Positions 6,026-6,546 of a DNA stretch of 6,546 nt are shown here, in pieces. The notes below the pieces were generated by a model, which did no database searches, was not told where the DNA came from, and worked only from the letters and a program-made list of their open reading frames with translations. Position numbers and translations under genes: made by a program. The stretch is from an uncultured Caryophanales bacterium (lineage in GTDB: Bacteria; Bacillota_I; Bacilli_A; RF39; UBA660): assembly GCA_937897245.1 (NCBI GenBank), contig CALCBO010000305.1:1-6546 (forward strand). Reading direction: 5' to 3'. Numbering within the stretch: the stretch's first letter is position 1; each line of letters starts with the position of its first letter.

Positions 6026-6546
6026 TTATTTTTTAGGGGCAATAGTTACACTTCCATGAGCACCGGATGAATAAAATGCATCAATATCTTCTGGTGTATA
6101 TGGTACTCCACTTAAATTTTCATAATCATAATCACCTGAACCAGATGAGTCATTTGCATAACATATACCATCTTCATTTTTATAGAACATTATATAATGG
6201 TCTAAATAAGCTTTGCTTCCATCATTTCTTTTAAACCACTCTCCTGTAGATGAGGCTACAACTACTTCTCCTTTATCTAAATGCTCATATAAGTCTTCTT
6301 TACTATGAATACATTCAATACCAGTTACTTCCATTTGATCAGATAAGCCGTGATCATCAATCCAGCGTTGAGCTAAAGTACTACCTTCCCAACCAATACC
6401 AGTGGAATCACAACCGTAATTTTCCCATTCTCCAACGTTATCAGTATATTTATCCTCTCCAAGTAAAGTATTGACTGCCATTAAGAATGCTGTCATTCCA
6501 CAGTTTGATCCATTTCCTTGAAAATGCCAGAATTTTTTACCATCAT
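6026..6546 (-). CDS. Papain-like (C39-type) cysteine peptidase, N-terminal part outside the window
   Basis: The reading frame is open to the window edge, so the gene begins outside; about 172 residues are visible, from the codon at 6544-6542. The visible part begins DGKKFWHFQGNGSNCGMTAF. Q9 fits the oxyanion-hole glutamine and C15 (6502-6500) the nucleophile of a papain-like fold. H116 in YLDHYIMFY and D132 or N131 in CYANDSSGSG fit the rest of the triad, in the order and spacing of Peptidase_C39-like domains. An in-frame ATG at 6496-6494 lies two codons after the catalytic cysteine and cannot be the true start. The protein ends TIAPKK with no membrane anchor in the visible part. Whether it is secreted cannot be told, since the N-terminus is missing. 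The gene ends at a clear terminator, so it is not co-transcribed with the cyclase. It seems less AT-rich than the operon genes. Confidence 0.75.
   Translation of the reverse strand, partial: DGKKFWHFQGNGSNCGMTAFLMAVNTLLGEDKYTDNVGEWENYGCDSTGIGWEGSTLAQRWIDDHGLSDQMEVTGIECIHSKEDLYEHLDKGEVVVASSTGEWFKRNDGSKAYLDHYIMFYKNEDGICYANDSSGSGDYDYENLSGVPYTPEDIDAFYSSGAHGSVTIAPKK

Noticed and set aside
6250..6474. Plus-strand open frame of 74 codons
   Set aside because: It lies entirely antisense to the C39-like peptidase gene, whose motifs are clear, and its product is low-complexity (Tyr, Gln, Leu rich) without recognisable domains.
1..6546. Reassignment of TGA to tryptophan, suspected because no gene here ends in TGA
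   Set aside because: All tryptophan codons I checked are TGG, and all the genes read through at full family length under the standard code. With eight genes in AT-rich DNA, absence of TGA stops is not surprising.

Overview
The window is very AT-rich, and all eight recognisable genes lie on the minus strand. Strong AAGGAG-type ribosome binding sites, a short lipoprotein signal peptide, AGA-rich arginine codons and only TAA/TAG stops point to a low-GC Gram-positive bacterium. Bacillota of the Bacilli/Erysipelotrichia/RF39 type is my guess; no marker gene fixes the lineage. Tryptophan is read from TGG in every gene that has it, so the standard bacterial code fits.

Reading in the direction of transcription (high to low coordinates): (1) 6546-6026 is the C-terminal part of a papain-like, C39-type cysteine peptidase that enters from outside the window and ends at a clear intrinsic terminator. 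(2) A short control region (about 5831-5995) carries a 25-bp dyad overlapping the -35 box of a good promoter, followed by a stand-alone GGDEF diguanylate cyclase (5830-5210). (3) An extended -10 promoter drives a small monocistronic lipoprotein (5146-4823) that ends in a 12-bp hairpin. (4) A TATAAT box immediately after that hairpin probably starts a six-gene operon: an unrecognised 592-residue protein with an HExxH metallopeptidase motif (4759-2981), a YfcE-type phosphodiesterase (2970-2440), an 86-residue Imm32-like protein (2428-2168), an isoprenylcysteine-methyltransferase-like membrane protein (2158-1487), an ABC ATPase (1469-762) and its large membrane permease (762 to beyond base 1).

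The operon genes are separated by 17 bases or fewer, and the last pair overlaps by one base, so co-transcription is likely. The ATPase and permease almost certainly form one exporter. The methyltransferase-like protein, Imm32-like protein and metallopeptidase could be accessory to it or could be unrelated passengers. No mobile element, CRISPR array, tRNA or rRNA is visible. The most unusual items are the HExxH protein, the Imm32-like gene without a visible toxin partner, and the palindrome at the cyclase promoter.
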